NCBI GenBank assembly: GCA_002478865.1
Contig: DLJZ01000006.1
Location: forward strand, 171,709-235,708
DNA: 64,000 nucleotides
Origin: Hungatella sp. UBA7603
Lineage (GTDB): Bacteria > Bacillota > Clostridia > Lachnospirales > Lachnospiraceae
Direction of reading: 5' to 3'
Below, in pieces: positions 52,492-61,130 of this stretch. The position numbers and the translations under genes were made by a program. Within the stretch, counting starts at the first letter, position 1. Every line of letters starts with the position of its first letter. The notes beneath the pieces were generated by a model that was not told where the DNA came from, did not search any database, and was given only the letters and a program-made list of their open reading frames with translations.

Positions 52492-53604
52492 TTAGTTTAT
52501 AACAACAAGCTCTGTATCCTTATCAAACACATGTACCTTAGATAAATCAAGTGCAAGCTTAATTGTATCGCCAGGTCTTGCTGTTGTACGAGGATTAACT
52601 CTAGCTGTAAAGTTTACATCTTCAACATCAAAGTATAAGTAAACTTCTGCACCTAACAGCTCATAAACTCTAATGGTTGCATCAATAATGCTGGAAGGAG
52701 AAGATGCAAGATATGCTTCTTCATCGTGTAAATCTTCAGGACGGATTCCAAATGCTACGGTTTTTCCAACATAGCCGCCGGCTTCTAATTTCTTAGCCTT
52801 TGCTTCTGGAAGAGCGATCGTATTGCCACCAAATGAAAGAGTAACATCATTACCATTTTTAGCAACAGTAGCATCAATTAAATTCATCTGAGGAGCTCCG
52901 ATAAATCCTGCAACGAATTTGTTGCCTGGCTTATCATATAAGTTCTGAGGAGAATCTACCTGCTGAATTACTCCGTCTTTCATAACTACGATTCTGGTAC
53001 CGAGTGTCATAGCCTCTGTCTGATCATGTGTTACATAAACCATAGTTGCCTGAAGTCTCTGATGTAACTTGGAGATCTCAATACGCATCTGGCCTCTCAG
53101 CTTTGCATCAAGGTTTGATAAAGGCTCATCCATTAAGAATACTTTAGGATTACGTACAATAGCACGTCCCATGGCAACACGCTGTCTCTGTCCACCAGAT
53201 AAAGCCTTTGGCTTACGATCTAAAAGATGCTCAAGGTCAAGAATTCTTGCTGCTTCATTAACCAGCTTCTCGATCTCTTCCTTAGGTGTTTTTCTAAGCT
53301 TAAGACCAAACGCCATATTATCATATACTGTCATATGAGGATAAAGAGCGTAGTTCTGGAATACCATTGCGATATCTCTGTCTTTTGGCTCAACATCATT
53401 CACCATTTTTCCGTCGATGTAGAGTTCACCGGAAGATATATCTTCCAGGCCTGCGATCATACGAAGAGTAGTAGACTTACCGCATCCGGATGGTCCAACG
53501 AAAATAACAAATTCTCTATCTGCGATTTCCAAATTAAAATCCTTAACTGCTTCAAATCCATTCGGATATCTTTTGACAATGTTCTTTAATGATAAACTAG
53601 CCAT
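52492..53604 (-). CDS. Sugar ABC transporter ATP-binding protein (MsmK/UgpC type)
   Basis: A 370-residue ATPase with Walker A GPSGCGKST (37-45), Q-loop VFQNYALYPHMT, signature LSGGQRQRVAMGRA, Walker B VFLMDEPLSNLD and the switch histidine in VTHDQTEAMTL. The C-terminal 130 residues are the regulatory OB-type domain (FGIRPEDLHDEEAY, then ELLGAEVYLYF) of the MalK/MsmK/UgpC group. In Gram-positives one such ATPase often energises several sugar importers. No permease or binding protein genes are adjacent, which supports that shared role. Confidence 0.93.
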   Translation of the reverse strand: MASLSLKNIVKRYPNGFEAVKDFNLEIADREFVIFVGPSGCGKSTTLRMIAGLEDISSGELYIDGKMVNDVEPKDRDIAMVFQNYALYPHMTVYDNMAFGLKLRKTPKEEIEKLVNEAARILDLEHLLDRKPKALSGGQRQRVAMGRAIVRNPKVFLMDEPLSNLDAKLRGQMRIEISKLHQRLQATMVYVTHDQTEAMTLGTRIVVMKDGVIQQVDSPQNLYDKPGNKFVAGFIGAPQMNLIDATVAKNGNDVTLSFGGNTIALPEAKAKKLEAGGYVGKTVAFGIRPEDLHDEEAYLASSPSSIIDATIRVYELLGAEVYLYFDVEDVNFTARVNPRTTARPGDTIKLALDLSKVHVFDKDTELVVIN

Positions 53605-53925
53605 CTTTTTAATCCTCCTAAAATATAATGTTAAACCTCATGTAAAAGCCAAAAGCCCCCACAGCCTTGGCTCATGTTTCTTAAAATCATCATACATGAA
53701 TTAAAATTCTTTTACCATATTGTTATTTACCAAAAAGAATTTCAGCCTTTTGGCTAATTTGTATAACCTACAAAAAAATTGACTGAAACGTCAAAATAAC
53801 AAAAGAATGGCCTGGCTTTTTCTGTCTATATTCGATAGCATACGCTGATTTCAATTAATATTTGGTAATAAAGTACAAGGCGGTGTCGAATTAATCGACT
53901 CCGCCTTGTGTATAATTTTGTCATT
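53605..53925. other. Intergenic region before the ABC ATPase
   Basis: Contains a strong hairpin (ACAAGGCGG-t-GTCGA at 53875-53889 pairing TCGAC-t-CCGCCTTGT at 53895-53909) that ends the upstream methyltransferase transcript, and a TTGAC / GTCAA dyad at 53779-53794. I could not fix a promoter for the ATPase gene with confidence. Confidence 0.55.
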
Positions 53926-54510
53926 TTATTGTTTTCTAACAAGAACGTTCAACCATTTTACGTCAGAATGACCAGTACGTATATCCTCGGTTTCCCATAT
54001 CTTAACGATTTCAAAACGTCCATTATCCCTTAGTAGCTCAGTGATGGAATCAGCTGTGAAATCCGTAAAATAACGTTTTCCCCGAAACCCCTCAAAATCT
54101 CCAAGCTTATATGACATATAAAGGATTCCCCTGTCATTTAAGGCCCTTGCTATCTTTGTAAGAATGTCAGACATTTCCTTTTTAGGAGCATGAAGTAATG
54201 ATGCGCATGCCCAGATTCCATCGAAAACGTTGTCAAAATCCATTTCCTCAAATGTCATCTTAAGCACTTCCAGCCCGGTATGAATCTCTGCCAGCTTGCA
54301 CATCTCCTCCGATGCATCAAGTGGCGTCACGTCATATCCAAGGTTATAGAATGTCAGGCTGTCTCTGCCTGATCCGCAACCTAAATCCAGAATGGTATCA
54401 GCCTCATCGAGAAGGTCTGTGAATTCCTTCATGATCTTTGACATATCCTGATTTACAGTTTCCTCAAATTCCTTTGCCGCATACTTATTATAATAGTCTA
54501 TCGAGTCCAA
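53926..54510 (-). CDS. Class I SAM-dependent methyltransferase
   Basis: A 194-residue protein starting at TTG 54510, behind AGGAGGATTA. The SAM-binding motif I is ILDLGCGSGRDSL (residues 40-52), motif II includes VTPLDASEEMCKLAE, and motif IV-like IWACASLLHAPKKEM. This is a small soluble methyltransferase of the type-11/25 group; the substrate is unknown. It follows the CvfB gene by 28 bases and is probably co-transcribed. A terminator lies just after its stop. Confidence 0.9.
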   Translation of the reverse strand: MDSIDYYNKYAAKEFEETVNQDMSKIMKEFTDLLDEADTILDLGCGSGRDSLTFYNLGYDVTPLDASEEMCKLAEIHTGLEVLKMTFEEMDFDNVFDGIWACASLLHAPKKEMSDILTKIARALNDRGILYMSYKLGDFEGFRGKRYFTDFTADSITELLRDNGRFEIVKIWETEDIRTGHSDVKWLNVLVRKQ

Positions 54511-54538
54511 AATAATCCTCCTGTTATCCGCTTACCCG

Positions 54539-55378
54539 CTATTTAATCGTTTCGATTTTGCTTTCCGTTATGTTAACTTTTCTCTCTTTTAAAAGATGAC
54601 CGATGGCACGCTTAAATGCATTTTTACTCATGGAAAATTCACGTTTAATAATCTCAGGATCTGCCTTATCTGTAAATGGAAGACTTCCCTTAAACTGAGT
54701 CTCTATGATTTCTAACACACGAATTGCGTCTTGGTCCATCTGAATATGAGCCTTCTGTCTTGGGCTTAAATCCAGCTTACCATCTTCTCGTACCTTTGTC
54801 ACTCTCGCCGTTACACTGTCACCCTCTTTGTAGGTTTCAAATAACTCCTTGTGTGGGATTAAACCATAATACTGATTATCAACTGCCACAAAAGCGCCAA
54901 GGGTTTCATTGATTTCATAAATGATACCTGTAACCTGATCATCCTTATTATAAGGCGACTGATCGCTCATATAAGAATATACACGCATGGTCGCAGCCAG
55001 ACGTTTGCTTTTATCAATATAGAGAGCTACCAGAACCTGCTCATCCTGGCAGACCTTATGTGTCTGTTCCTTAAAAGGTAGAAGAAGATCCTTTTCAAGT
55101 CCCATGTCAAGAAAGGCACCGATCTTTCCCACTTCTTTTACATTAAGTACAGCAGTTTCCCCCACCTTAAGCTTTGGCTCTGCTGTAGTAGCAATCAGCC
55201 GGTCTTCAGAATCCTTGTAAATAAAAACATGGATCTCGTCACCAGGTGCAGTATTTTCTGGAACCTGCCTTTTAGGAAGAAGGACGGAAGCATCTCCTGT
55301 GCCATCTTCTCCAAGATATACGCCGAACTCCTTGACCCTTTGAACAACCAGGGTCTGCATCTTTCCTAATTCTATCAT
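54539..55378 (-). CDS. cvfB: S1 RNA-binding domain protein, CvfB family
   Basis: A 279-residue protein from ATG 55378, behind AGAGAGGAT; the longer frame to 55501 runs into the thioesterase gene. It holds successive S1-type OB domains: residues 1-60 (MQTLVVQRVKEFGVYLGED), about 70-130 (GETAVLNVKEVGKIGAFLDMGLEKDLLLPF) and about 145-205 (VTGIIYEINETLGAFVAVD), then a C-terminal winged helix (SMSKNAFKRAIGHLLKERKVNI). CvfB proteins bind RNA and influence virulence gene expression in Staphylococcus; the function here is inferred by family. Confidence 0.92.
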   Translation of the reverse strand: MIELGKMQTLVVQRVKEFGVYLGEDGTGDASVLLPKRQVPENTAPGDEIHVFIYKDSEDRLIATTAEPKLKVGETAVLNVKEVGKIGAFLDMGLEKDLLLPFKEQTHKVCQDEQVLVALYIDKSKRLAATMRVYSYMSDQSPYNKDDQVTGIIYEINETLGAFVAVDNQYYGLIPHKELFETYKEGDSVTARVTKVREDGKLDLSPRQKAHIQMDQDAIRVLEIIETQFKGSLPFTDKADPEIIKREFSMSKNAFKRAIGHLLKERKVNITESKIETIK

Positions 55379-55379
55379 C

Positions 55380-56105
55380 TTATATCCTCTCTGTTTTTCC
55401 CTGCAGCCAGATGACTGCATAGGCTGAACCCTCCCCGTCACACAAAGAAACGGTATATCCTTCCTCTGTCCGGCTGATGCGGGGATACAATGCATCACCA
55501 AAGACTGCCGCTTTTTTATATTCCACTCTCAGTTCCGTTACCTCCAAATCATCCGGAAGTACTTCTCTGGCAATCTCCACATATTTTGCATTGTTGACAT
55601 GATGGTTCGTGTCAATATGATGCTTTTCTACGGTAACTTGAGGCAGCTGCCTGTAGTCGTTTGGAAGTTCAATCCTTCTAGGTGCATAATCCATAGACAA
55701 TTTCTCTTCCCAGCCGTCTCCATATCCTTTGATGTCATCCGGTTCGATCTTAACCGGTCTAGCCTTTTTCGTATCAAACAGAAACCAGACTGAATTGGCT
55801 CTCACCAGATAGTTTCCATTCTTATCGCTTATGGTAAAATTTCGGTACCCGTAAAAGCCCTTAAAATCATAAGGCCAGGTGCTGATTATAATCTCTTCCC
55901 CAAGAACTGGATAGCGATCGATCACGATCTGCCAGGAAGAAAGCCACCAAGCTTTATTACGATTTACCAAGTATGAGAGACCCAATCCGTTGTCTTCAGA
56001 CTGAAACGTAGAACAATCCTGCAGATAGTTCAAGACACCAGTCAATGTCAGTTTTCCATATTCATCTGTCTCACTGTAACGGACCCTGCTGCCGAAATAA
56101 TACAT
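55380..56105 (-). CDS. Acyl-ACP thioesterase family protein
   Basis: A 241-residue protein from the ATG at 56105, after a GAGAGGTG site; the frame extends to 56135 without one. Two hotdog folds: the first begins MYYFGSRVRYSETDEYGKLT with LNYLQDCSTFQSEDNGLG, the second includes VEKHHIDTNHHVNNAKYVEIA, carrying the conserved N-x-H catalytic region. It releases fatty acids from acyl carrier protein. Common as a single copy in Clostridia. Its stop is two bases from the cvfB start. Confidence 0.9.
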   Translation of the reverse strand: MYYFGSRVRYSETDEYGKLTLTGVLNYLQDCSTFQSEDNGLGLSYLVNRNKAWWLSSWQIVIDRYPVLGEEIIISTWPYDFKGFYGYRNFTISDKNGNYLVRANSVWFLFDTKKARPVKIEPDDIKGYGDGWEEKLSMDYAPRRIELPNDYRQLPQVTVEKHHIDTNHHVNNAKYVEIAREVLPDDLEVTELRVEYKKAAVFGDALYPRISRTEEGYTVSLCDGEGSAYAVIWLQGKTERI

Positions 56106-56247
56106 CTTACACCTCTCACCAAAATTATATAACATTATAAAGCATTTTTTAGCTCTTGTCCATACATACCAAAAACATCCTTAAACGGTTTCTTATAAAA
56201 ATTCTATCAAGAACATCCACATGCTCTTCTAAAATTTCCTACATATG

Positions 56248-56275
56248 CAAAAAACGGAACCTAACCAGGTTCCGT
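56248..56275 (-). terminator. Terminator of the first tRNA-Gln unit
   Basis: On the minus strand, ACGGAACCT pairs with AGGTTCCGT (plus-strand 56254-56262 / 56267-56275) and is followed by six T. Confidence 0.85.
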
Positions 56276-56282
56276 TTACTAA

Positions 56283-56355
56283 CTGGGCTACAAGGATTCG
56301 AACCTTGAAAATGACGGAGTCAGAGTCCGTTGCCTTACCGTTTGGCTATAGCCCA
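56283..56355 (-). tRNA. tRNA-Gln (anticodon CTG), copy 1
   Basis: Minus-strand cloverleaf TGGGCTA...TAGCCCA with discriminator G, anticodon stem ACGGA/TCCGT and loop CTCTGAC (anticodon CTG). It has its own consensus promoter at 56373-56401 and a terminator at 56248-56275. Confidence 0.95.
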
Positions 56356-56372
56356 TCACTACAACGAAATTC

Positions 56373-56401
56373 ATTATACATGAAACGACAAAAAGTGTCA
56401 A
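56373..56401 (-). promoter_or_regulatory. Consensus promoter of tRNA-Gln copy 1
   Basis: On the minus strand, perfect TTGACA (56401-56396) and perfect TATAAT (56378-56373) are 17 bases apart. Confidence 0.85.
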
Positions 56402-56492
56402 GCTTTTATCCCAATTTTTTCTATTTTTTTACTTATTGCGAAAAAATAGCTTCGATTCCCCGATTAATCAGAAAACCAAAGCTATATGCTGA

Positions 56493-56565
56493 CTGGGCTA
56501 CAAGGATTCGAACCTTGAAAATGACGGAGTCAGAGTCCGTTGCCTTACCGTTTGGCTATAGCCCA
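56493..56565 (-). tRNA. tRNA-Gln (anticodon CTG), copy 2
   Basis: Identical over all 73 bases to the copy at 56283-56355. On the minus strand its promoter is TTGACC (56610-56605), 17 bases, TATAAT (56587-56582). A hairpin (TAGCTTTG...CGAAGCTA) with six T follows in the gap. The two copies are therefore separate transcription units. Confidence 0.95.
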
Positions 56566-56581
56566 TTAACACAACGAGTGT

Positions 56582-56610
56582 ATTATACTACCGTTTCACT
56601 AATTGGTCAA
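56582..56610 (-). promoter_or_regulatory. Promoter of tRNA-Gln copy 2
   Basis: TTGACC and TATAAT with a 17-base spacer on the minus strand, about 17 bases before the tRNA. Confidence 0.75.
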
Positions 56611-56640
56611 GCTTTATTTTACTATTCTTATTATTATGTT

Positions 56641-56700
56641 AAAAATCGCCTCTCAGTAAACAATTTTAACTGGGTTCTTTATTACTGAGAGGTGATTTTT
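56641..56700 (-). terminator. Terminator overlapping the rsgI stop codon
   Basis: Arms of 19 bases (56641-56659 and 56682-56700) pair with a single mismatch and carry T-rich flanks on the minus strand. The right arm includes the TAA stop of the anti-sigma gene, so the hairpin starts inside the coding sequence. Confidence 0.75.
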
Positions 56701-58073
56701 TCGGTGCTCTGTTCGATTTTCTCTGTCTCAGTAGGAGCAGTGCTGGCAGCCGTTGTCGCCTGAGTCTCAGTCGTTTCCTCTGACTCAGAATCTTCTTCCC
56801 CGATAACTGGAGTCTCAAAAACTCCTTTTACCGTAACCTGCTTTCCAATCTTCGGAGAAATTCCACCTAATACAAATGTATATTCTTTCCCTTGTGAAAG
56901 ATCAGTAACCTCGAGTTCACATGACTCCGAATCGGTGTCAGAAACCTTGGCGGAATAGGTAATGCCGTCTTCATCCTTTACAGAAACCGTTGGATTTTTC
57001 CATTTTACCTTTGTTTTAAAATAGACCATAACTACGCCATCTTCGTAATCCACATAATCAATCTTAATTTTCTCACCACTTTTGTTGTCCTGTTCAGATG
57101 TTGTATCTTCTTCTGCTGATGAGGAAGGAGTGGCTGAAGATGTTTGAACTTGAGTTGGATTGTTATGTGTGGCTGTCTGGCTCTCTGTCTCAGAAGAAGG
57201 TTGAGTAGAAGTTGATTCTTCCGTTGAAACTGTTTCCATCGTATTTTTCTCGGTGGTAGTCTCAAAAGCTGTAGTAGACTCCTTCGTCGTCTCTGTTACT
57301 TCAGTTCTCCCACCTACTGCGTAGGAACGCTCCGTAATAACCTTTGCAATCTGTTCCATATTAAGAGATGCCAAATCTTTCATATCATCTAGAGTTAGAG
57401 AGGAATTTTGATCCATCAGTTCCTTTAAGAAGTAGGCCTTTCCATAAGAAATTCCATAATCCAGGGCGAAACTCTTTACCTGATCCTCATCTATCGCCTG
57501 CTGATCGTATACAACCGCCTCTAACTGCTGTTCTTTTAATGCAGTCTTTATATCCCCAACTACAGTAGAGCGAAGGTTCTTGGCCTTTTTTACACTGTCA
57601 TTGGCAACTGTAACCAAGATAGCGTTGTCCGCATCTGTAAGATACCCATTGGTGACCATAGCCCCAATTACAGCATTTACCGCGACATTTAGATCCACGC
57701 CCTTTAAATCCATCTGCTCCATAATATTCCTGGCATCCTCGTTCAACGCTTGGGCAGACAGTACCTTATTCCTTTTATTAACGGATAATTCAACACTGGG
57801 ATTTACATCAATTCCAATAACGGAATCTACCCTGCCATTTTGATACGTATAAGTTCCCCCCGCTAAAGCAATCATGCAAAAGCAGGCAGCTATTAATGAT
57901 GCTATGACTCTTCGTCGTAGCATAAAGATAGACCTTGTATGTAATTCTGCCGTTTCTTGAGGGGTGCTCAAATCAATACGGTCCAATACATCAGGAATCA
58001 AATCCTTTGTAGCAGACGTTAAGCAGGCTTCGATTTGTTTTTTATTTAATTGTCTGTGATCTGACTGATTCAT
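56682..58073 (-). CDS. RsgI-type anti-sigma factor with extracellular Thr/Ser-rich linker
   Basis: A 463-residue single-pass membrane protein. The cytoplasmic N-terminus (residues 1-52) should bind the sigma factor. A membrane segment follows at about 55-75 (ASLIAACFCMIALAGGTYTY). Outside is the RsgI domain with the hallmark GIDVNPSVELSVN (about 87-99), then helices, a long Thr/Ser/Glu linker (about 260-340) and a beta-sandwich (KIKIDYVDYEDGVVMVYF). A second Thr-rich tail closes it. RsgI proteins hold alternative sigma factors until an extracellular signal, in Clostridia often a polysaccharide or wall stress, is sensed. It lies eight bases after the sigma gene. Confidence 0.88.
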   Translation of the reverse strand: MNQSDHRQLNKKQIEACLTSATKDLIPDVLDRIDLSTPQETAELHTRSIFMLRRRVIASLIAACFCMIALAGGTYTYQNGRVDSVIGIDVNPSVELSVNKRNKVLSAQALNEDARNIMEQMDLKGVDLNVAVNAVIGAMVTNGYLTDADNAILVTVANDSVKKAKNLRSTVVGDIKTALKEQQLEAVVYDQQAIDEDQVKSFALDYGISYGKAYFLKELMDQNSSLTLDDMKDLASLNMEQIAKVITERSYAVGGRTEVTETTKESTTAFETTTEKNTMETVSTEESTSTQPSSETESQTATHNNPTQVQTSSATPSSSAEEDTTSEQDNKSGEKIKIDYVDYEDGVVMVYFKTKVKWKNPTVSVKDEDGITYSAKVSDTDSESCELEVTDLSQGKEYTFVLGGISPKIGKQVTVKGVFETPVIGEEDSESEETTETQATTAASTAPTETEKIEQSTEKITSQ

Positions 58074-58081
58074 TTCAAAGC

Positions 58082-58660
58082 CTACTCCTCTCTTAAATAA
58101 TTTTCCAGCTTCTTCATGGCACGGTTATACTTAGAGAGCGCTGTAGCCAAAGGAATGTTTAAGCTGGCAGCGATCTCTCTATGCTTTAGCCCACCCGAAG
58201 TATGAAGCAGCACGATCTCCCGCTCCTCCTCCTTTAAAATCTGAAGGGCAGCAAGAAGTACCATCTTATCTGCTGCCATCTCAATTTCCTGACATATCTC
58301 TCCTGCTTCTACGCCCATTAAATCATCTATTGTGACATCCGAATCATGTTTTTGATCTCGAAACTTCATATAACATAAATTCCGTGCAATGGTAAACATC
58401 CAGGCCAACGGCTTCCCCTGAGACTTATAACTTTTTGCAGAAGTCCAGATCTTTAGAAAAACTTCTTGCATGATCTCCTCTGCATCCTGGGGATTCTTAA
58501 CAATGGACAGTATAAAGCTGTACATTGTACGGTCCGTATTCTGATATAGCTGGCGAAAGGCTTCCTGGTCCCCATCTGCGACTTTAATAAGAAGCTTTTC
58601 ATCACTCAAACGACCATAATCATCCGGTCGGTCAAGGCTCATCAATCCCATAAATAGCAT
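58082..58660 (-). CDS. ECF-type RNA polymerase sigma factor
   Basis: A 192-residue sigma-70 family protein with only regions 2 and 4. Region 2 spans about residues 20-95 (GDQEAFRQLYQNTDRTMYSFI, then QDAEEIMQEVFLKIWTSAKSY and PLAWMFTIARNL). Region 4 spans about 130-185 (LKEEEREIVLLHTSGGLKHREIAASLNIPLATALSKYNRAMKKL). Start ATG behind AGAAAGGA. It is paired with an RsgI-like anti-sigma gene directly downstream, so activity is controlled by membrane-bound sequestration. The pairing of an ECF-type sigma with an RsgI fold, rather than a SigI sigma, is noteworthy. Confidence 0.93.
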   Translation of the reverse strand: MLFMGLMSLDRPDDYGRLSDEKLLIKVADGDQEAFRQLYQNTDRTMYSFILSIVKNPQDAEEIMQEVFLKIWTSAKSYKSQGKPLAWMFTIARNLCYMKFRDQKHDSDVTIDDLMGVEAGEICQEIEMAADKMVLLAALQILKEEEREIVLLHTSGGLKHREIAASLNIPLATALSKYNRAMKKLENYLREE

Positions 58661-58736
58661 GGTATGGATTTCCTTTCTACTTAGTTAATGCGGAATACTG
58701 TCATCTTATTGCATAAAATGGAAAAATATTATTTCC

Positions 58737-59915
58737 TTATCTTTCCACCTCATAACCACTTTCCTCTGTCATAACCAAACAGCACCGCTTATCAGTTTCA
58801 GTCACTTTACCTATGATTTCTTCCTTTAAACGTTCTCTTTTCTTTTTGTCATATTCCCTGGGAAATACCAGATCAAAAATAAGATTAATCCGTTCTTCCC
58901 CGTCAATTAGACGAAAATCATGAAACGAAATTCTAGAATCAATTCCATGGATTACATTTTCCAACATGCTGCCAAATTCCATAACTCTGGAATTTTTAGT
59001 TTCCACCGGATCCATATGAATCACCAGAAAAATCCCAAACTTCTTTAAGACTTCCCGTTCAATCCGGTCCACTACCTCATGAGATATCTCAACATTTACA
59101 TCATTTGGTACCTCTGCATGGATAGAGGCCATGCTTCTGGAAGGTCCATAATTGTGAACAATCAGATCATGACTTCCTTTAATGCCTTCAAAACTTTCCA
59201 CAAAATTGGTTATTTCCCGATAAAGCTTTGGATCAATAGGTTCGCCAATTAAAGGGGTAAGAGTTTCCTTTGCAATGTTTACCCCCGCCAACATAACGGC
59301 CACAGACACGATAAGACCTACGATCCCATCAATATTAAGCCCCCATATTCCATAAACGGCAACAGATAATATCGTTGCAGAGGTTGTAATGACGTCTCCC
59401 AGAGAATCTGCCGCCGTAGCTTTCATAACCGAGGATTGAATCCGTTCTCCTAACTTACGGTTAAAAAATCCAAGCCAGAGTTTAACGCAAACGGATAACA
59501 ATAATATAAGGATTGTCACCATCTTAAACGACATTTCCTCTGGATGAAGCACCTTACCCAATGAGGTTTTAAACAAGGAAAATCCAACTTGTATGACAAG
59601 AAAGGCAACAATAAATGCTGCGATATATTCCACCCTTCCATGCCCAAATGGATGATCCTCATCGGCTGGTTTCCCCGCCATTTTAACTCCGATAAATCCT
59701 ATAACAGAAGCAGCAGCATCTGATAAGTTATTAAACGCATCAGCCATAACTGAAATACTGTTAACCAGCAGACCTGCAAATAACTTAGCACTGAACAAAA
59801 GAATATTGCAGCAAATTCCGACTATACTTGCCATCAGTCCATAACTGGTGCGAACCTGAACATCCTTTGTATTTTTGTAGTTCTTCACAAAAGTCCTTAC
59901 TAAAAATTCAGTCAT
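58737..59915 (-). CDS. Cation diffusion facilitator transporter
   Basis: A 392-residue protein with about six membrane segments and a cytoplasmic C-terminal domain. Metal-site blocks: SVMADAFNNLSDAAASVIGF in the second segment, DEDHPFGHGRVEYIAAF, and AADSLGDVITTSATIL in the fifth. The C-terminal part (SHDLIVHNYGPSRSMASIHAEV, then DRIEREVLKKFGIFLVIHMDPV) is the usual dimerising metallochaperone-like fold, here longer than in typical members. It exports zinc, iron or manganese in exchange for protons. Start ATG behind AAGGGAG. Confidence 0.93.
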   Translation of the reverse strand: MTEFLVRTFVKNYKNTKDVQVRTSYGLMASIVGICCNILLFSAKLFAGLLVNSISVMADAFNNLSDAAASVIGFIGVKMAGKPADEDHPFGHGRVEYIAAFIVAFLVIQVGFSLFKTSLGKVLHPEEMSFKMVTILILLLSVCVKLWLGFFNRKLGERIQSSVMKATAADSLGDVITTSATILSVAVYGIWGLNIDGIVGLIVSVAVMLAGVNIAKETLTPLIGEPIDPKLYREITNFVESFEGIKGSHDLIVHNYGPSRSMASIHAEVPNDVNVEISHEVVDRIEREVLKKFGIFLVIHMDPVETKNSRVMEFGSMLENVIHGIDSRISFHDFRLIDGEERINLIFDLVFPREYDKKKRERLKEEIIGKVTETDKRCCLVMTEESGYEVER

Positions 59916-59938
59916 AGAGCTCCCTTCTGACCTTACCT

Positions 59939-60682
59939 TTATGCCTTATAGCTGACTTTCTCCAAAAATAATCCCTCCGCCGGCGCTGTAAATCCTGCCT
60001 CACTGCGGTCCAAAGCCTTTAAAATAACATTCATCTGTTCAGGGCTTTTCTTTCCTTCCCCTACTTCAATCAGTGTACCCATTAGTATACGAACCATATG
60101 GTGTAAAAATCCATTACCTGTAAAACGAATAAAAAGTTGGCTGCCTTTTTCCTGAAATTCGATCCGTTTCACATTTCTTACCGTAGTTTTCTTCATCTTT
60201 TTATTGGAGCAAAAGCTTTTAAAATCATGTTCTCCTATTAAATATTCAGAGGCACGTTTCATTGCTTTCACGTCAAGAGGTCTGCCAAAGCCATAAAAAT
60301 ACTTCCGCTCAAATACCTTCTTTCTCCCTGCCGTCTCAATCTGGTAAAGATATGTTTTCTCCTCAGCGTTTAAGCGGCTGTGAAATCGGTCAGGAACTTT
60401 GTCTAGACGAATCACCGAAATATCTTCAGGTAGATATTGATTTAAATACTCTTTAATTTCTAAATCAGACATCTTTACATCCAAATGAAAATTAGCTGTC
60501 TGAGCTAAGGCATGAACACCTGCATCGGTTCTGCCTGATCCGTGCACCTCTATGGGCTCTCCTGCCAGTCGCTCTAGTATCCCTTCAATCTTTCCCTGTA
60601 TGGTGCGATCAGTATTTCCTTGTTTTTGCCAGCCATCATAACGACTTCCATCATATTCCAGTACGATTCGATAATTTTTCAA
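59939..60682 (-). CDS. truA: tRNA pseudouridine(38-40) synthase TruA
   Basis: A 247-residue enzyme starting at TTG 60682 (KNYRIVLEYDGSRYDGWQKQG), behind GGAGATATTAAAAG. The catalytic aspartate is D53 in GSGRTDAGVHA. Other family blocks are YLPEDISVIRLDKV, AEEKTYLYQIE and GNGFLHHMVRILMGTLIEVG. It converts uridines 38-40 of the tRNA anticodon arm. It overlaps the end of the VanZ gene by 32 bases. Confidence 0.96.
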   Translation of the reverse strand: MKNYRIVLEYDGSRYDGWQKQGNTDRTIQGKIEGILERLAGEPIEVHGSGRTDAGVHALAQTANFHLDVKMSDLEIKEYLNQYLPEDISVIRLDKVPDRFHSRLNAEEKTYLYQIETAGRKKVFERKYFYGFGRPLDVKAMKRASEYLIGEHDFKSFCSNKKMKKTTVRNVKRIEFQEKGSQLFIRFTGNGFLHHMVRILMGTLIEVGEGKKSPEQMNVILKALDRSEAGFTAPAEGLFLEKVSYKA

Positions 60683-61130
60683 CTTTTAATATCTCCATTC
60701 TTTTGCATAATAAAAAAACTCCAACCATGATTAGGGTACCAAATGTAACTCCTGCACAATCCAACCAGACGTCTGAAATTTGACCAGAACGTCCCTCAAC
60801 AAACAATTGAATGGTCTCATCCATAAACGGTATTAAAAATCCTGCCGCAATATGAAAAAACCATCGTTTCTCCTCCTGAAATCCCTGAGACTTCATACAA
60901 AAATAAAGCAATAGCCCCAGCAAGGAATATTCTGAAAAATGCCCCATCTTACGAATAAAATGCTCCGTAAGCCAATAGGCATTTATTTCAAACTTATTTA
61001 ACATATCATGAATCAAATAAAGCACCCTGCCACTATCCTTTGACGAGGTATCTGCAACTTTCATGGAATTTGAATATATAAACAGGACATAAAGTCCCAC
61101 AATCAATATCCATAGATGCTTTTTTTTCAT
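60651..61130 (-). CDS. VanZ-like membrane protein
   Basis: A 159-residue protein with four hydrophobic segments and the VanZ-type motif KMGHFSEYSLLGLLLYF followed by FMDETIQLFVEGRSGQISDVWLD. VanZ-like proteins are linked to low-level teicoplanin tolerance in one context, but most chromosomal copies are uncharacterised membrane proteins. It overlaps the aminotransferase stop by four bases and the truA start by 32, forming one operon with both. Confidence 0.9.
   Translation of the reverse strand: MKKKHLWILIVGLYVLFIYSNSMKVADTSSKDSGRVLYLIHDMLNKFEINAYWLTEHFIRKMGHFSEYSLLGLLLYFCMKSQGFQEEKRWFFHIAAGFLIPFMDETIQLFVEGRSGQISDVWLDCAGVTFGTLIMVGVFLLCKRMEILKVEKLSNRTGI

Noticed and set aside
56245..56688. 147-residue open frame across the tRNA region
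   Set aside because: It reads the antisense of two identical tRNA-Gln genes, which explains its repeated peptide segment.
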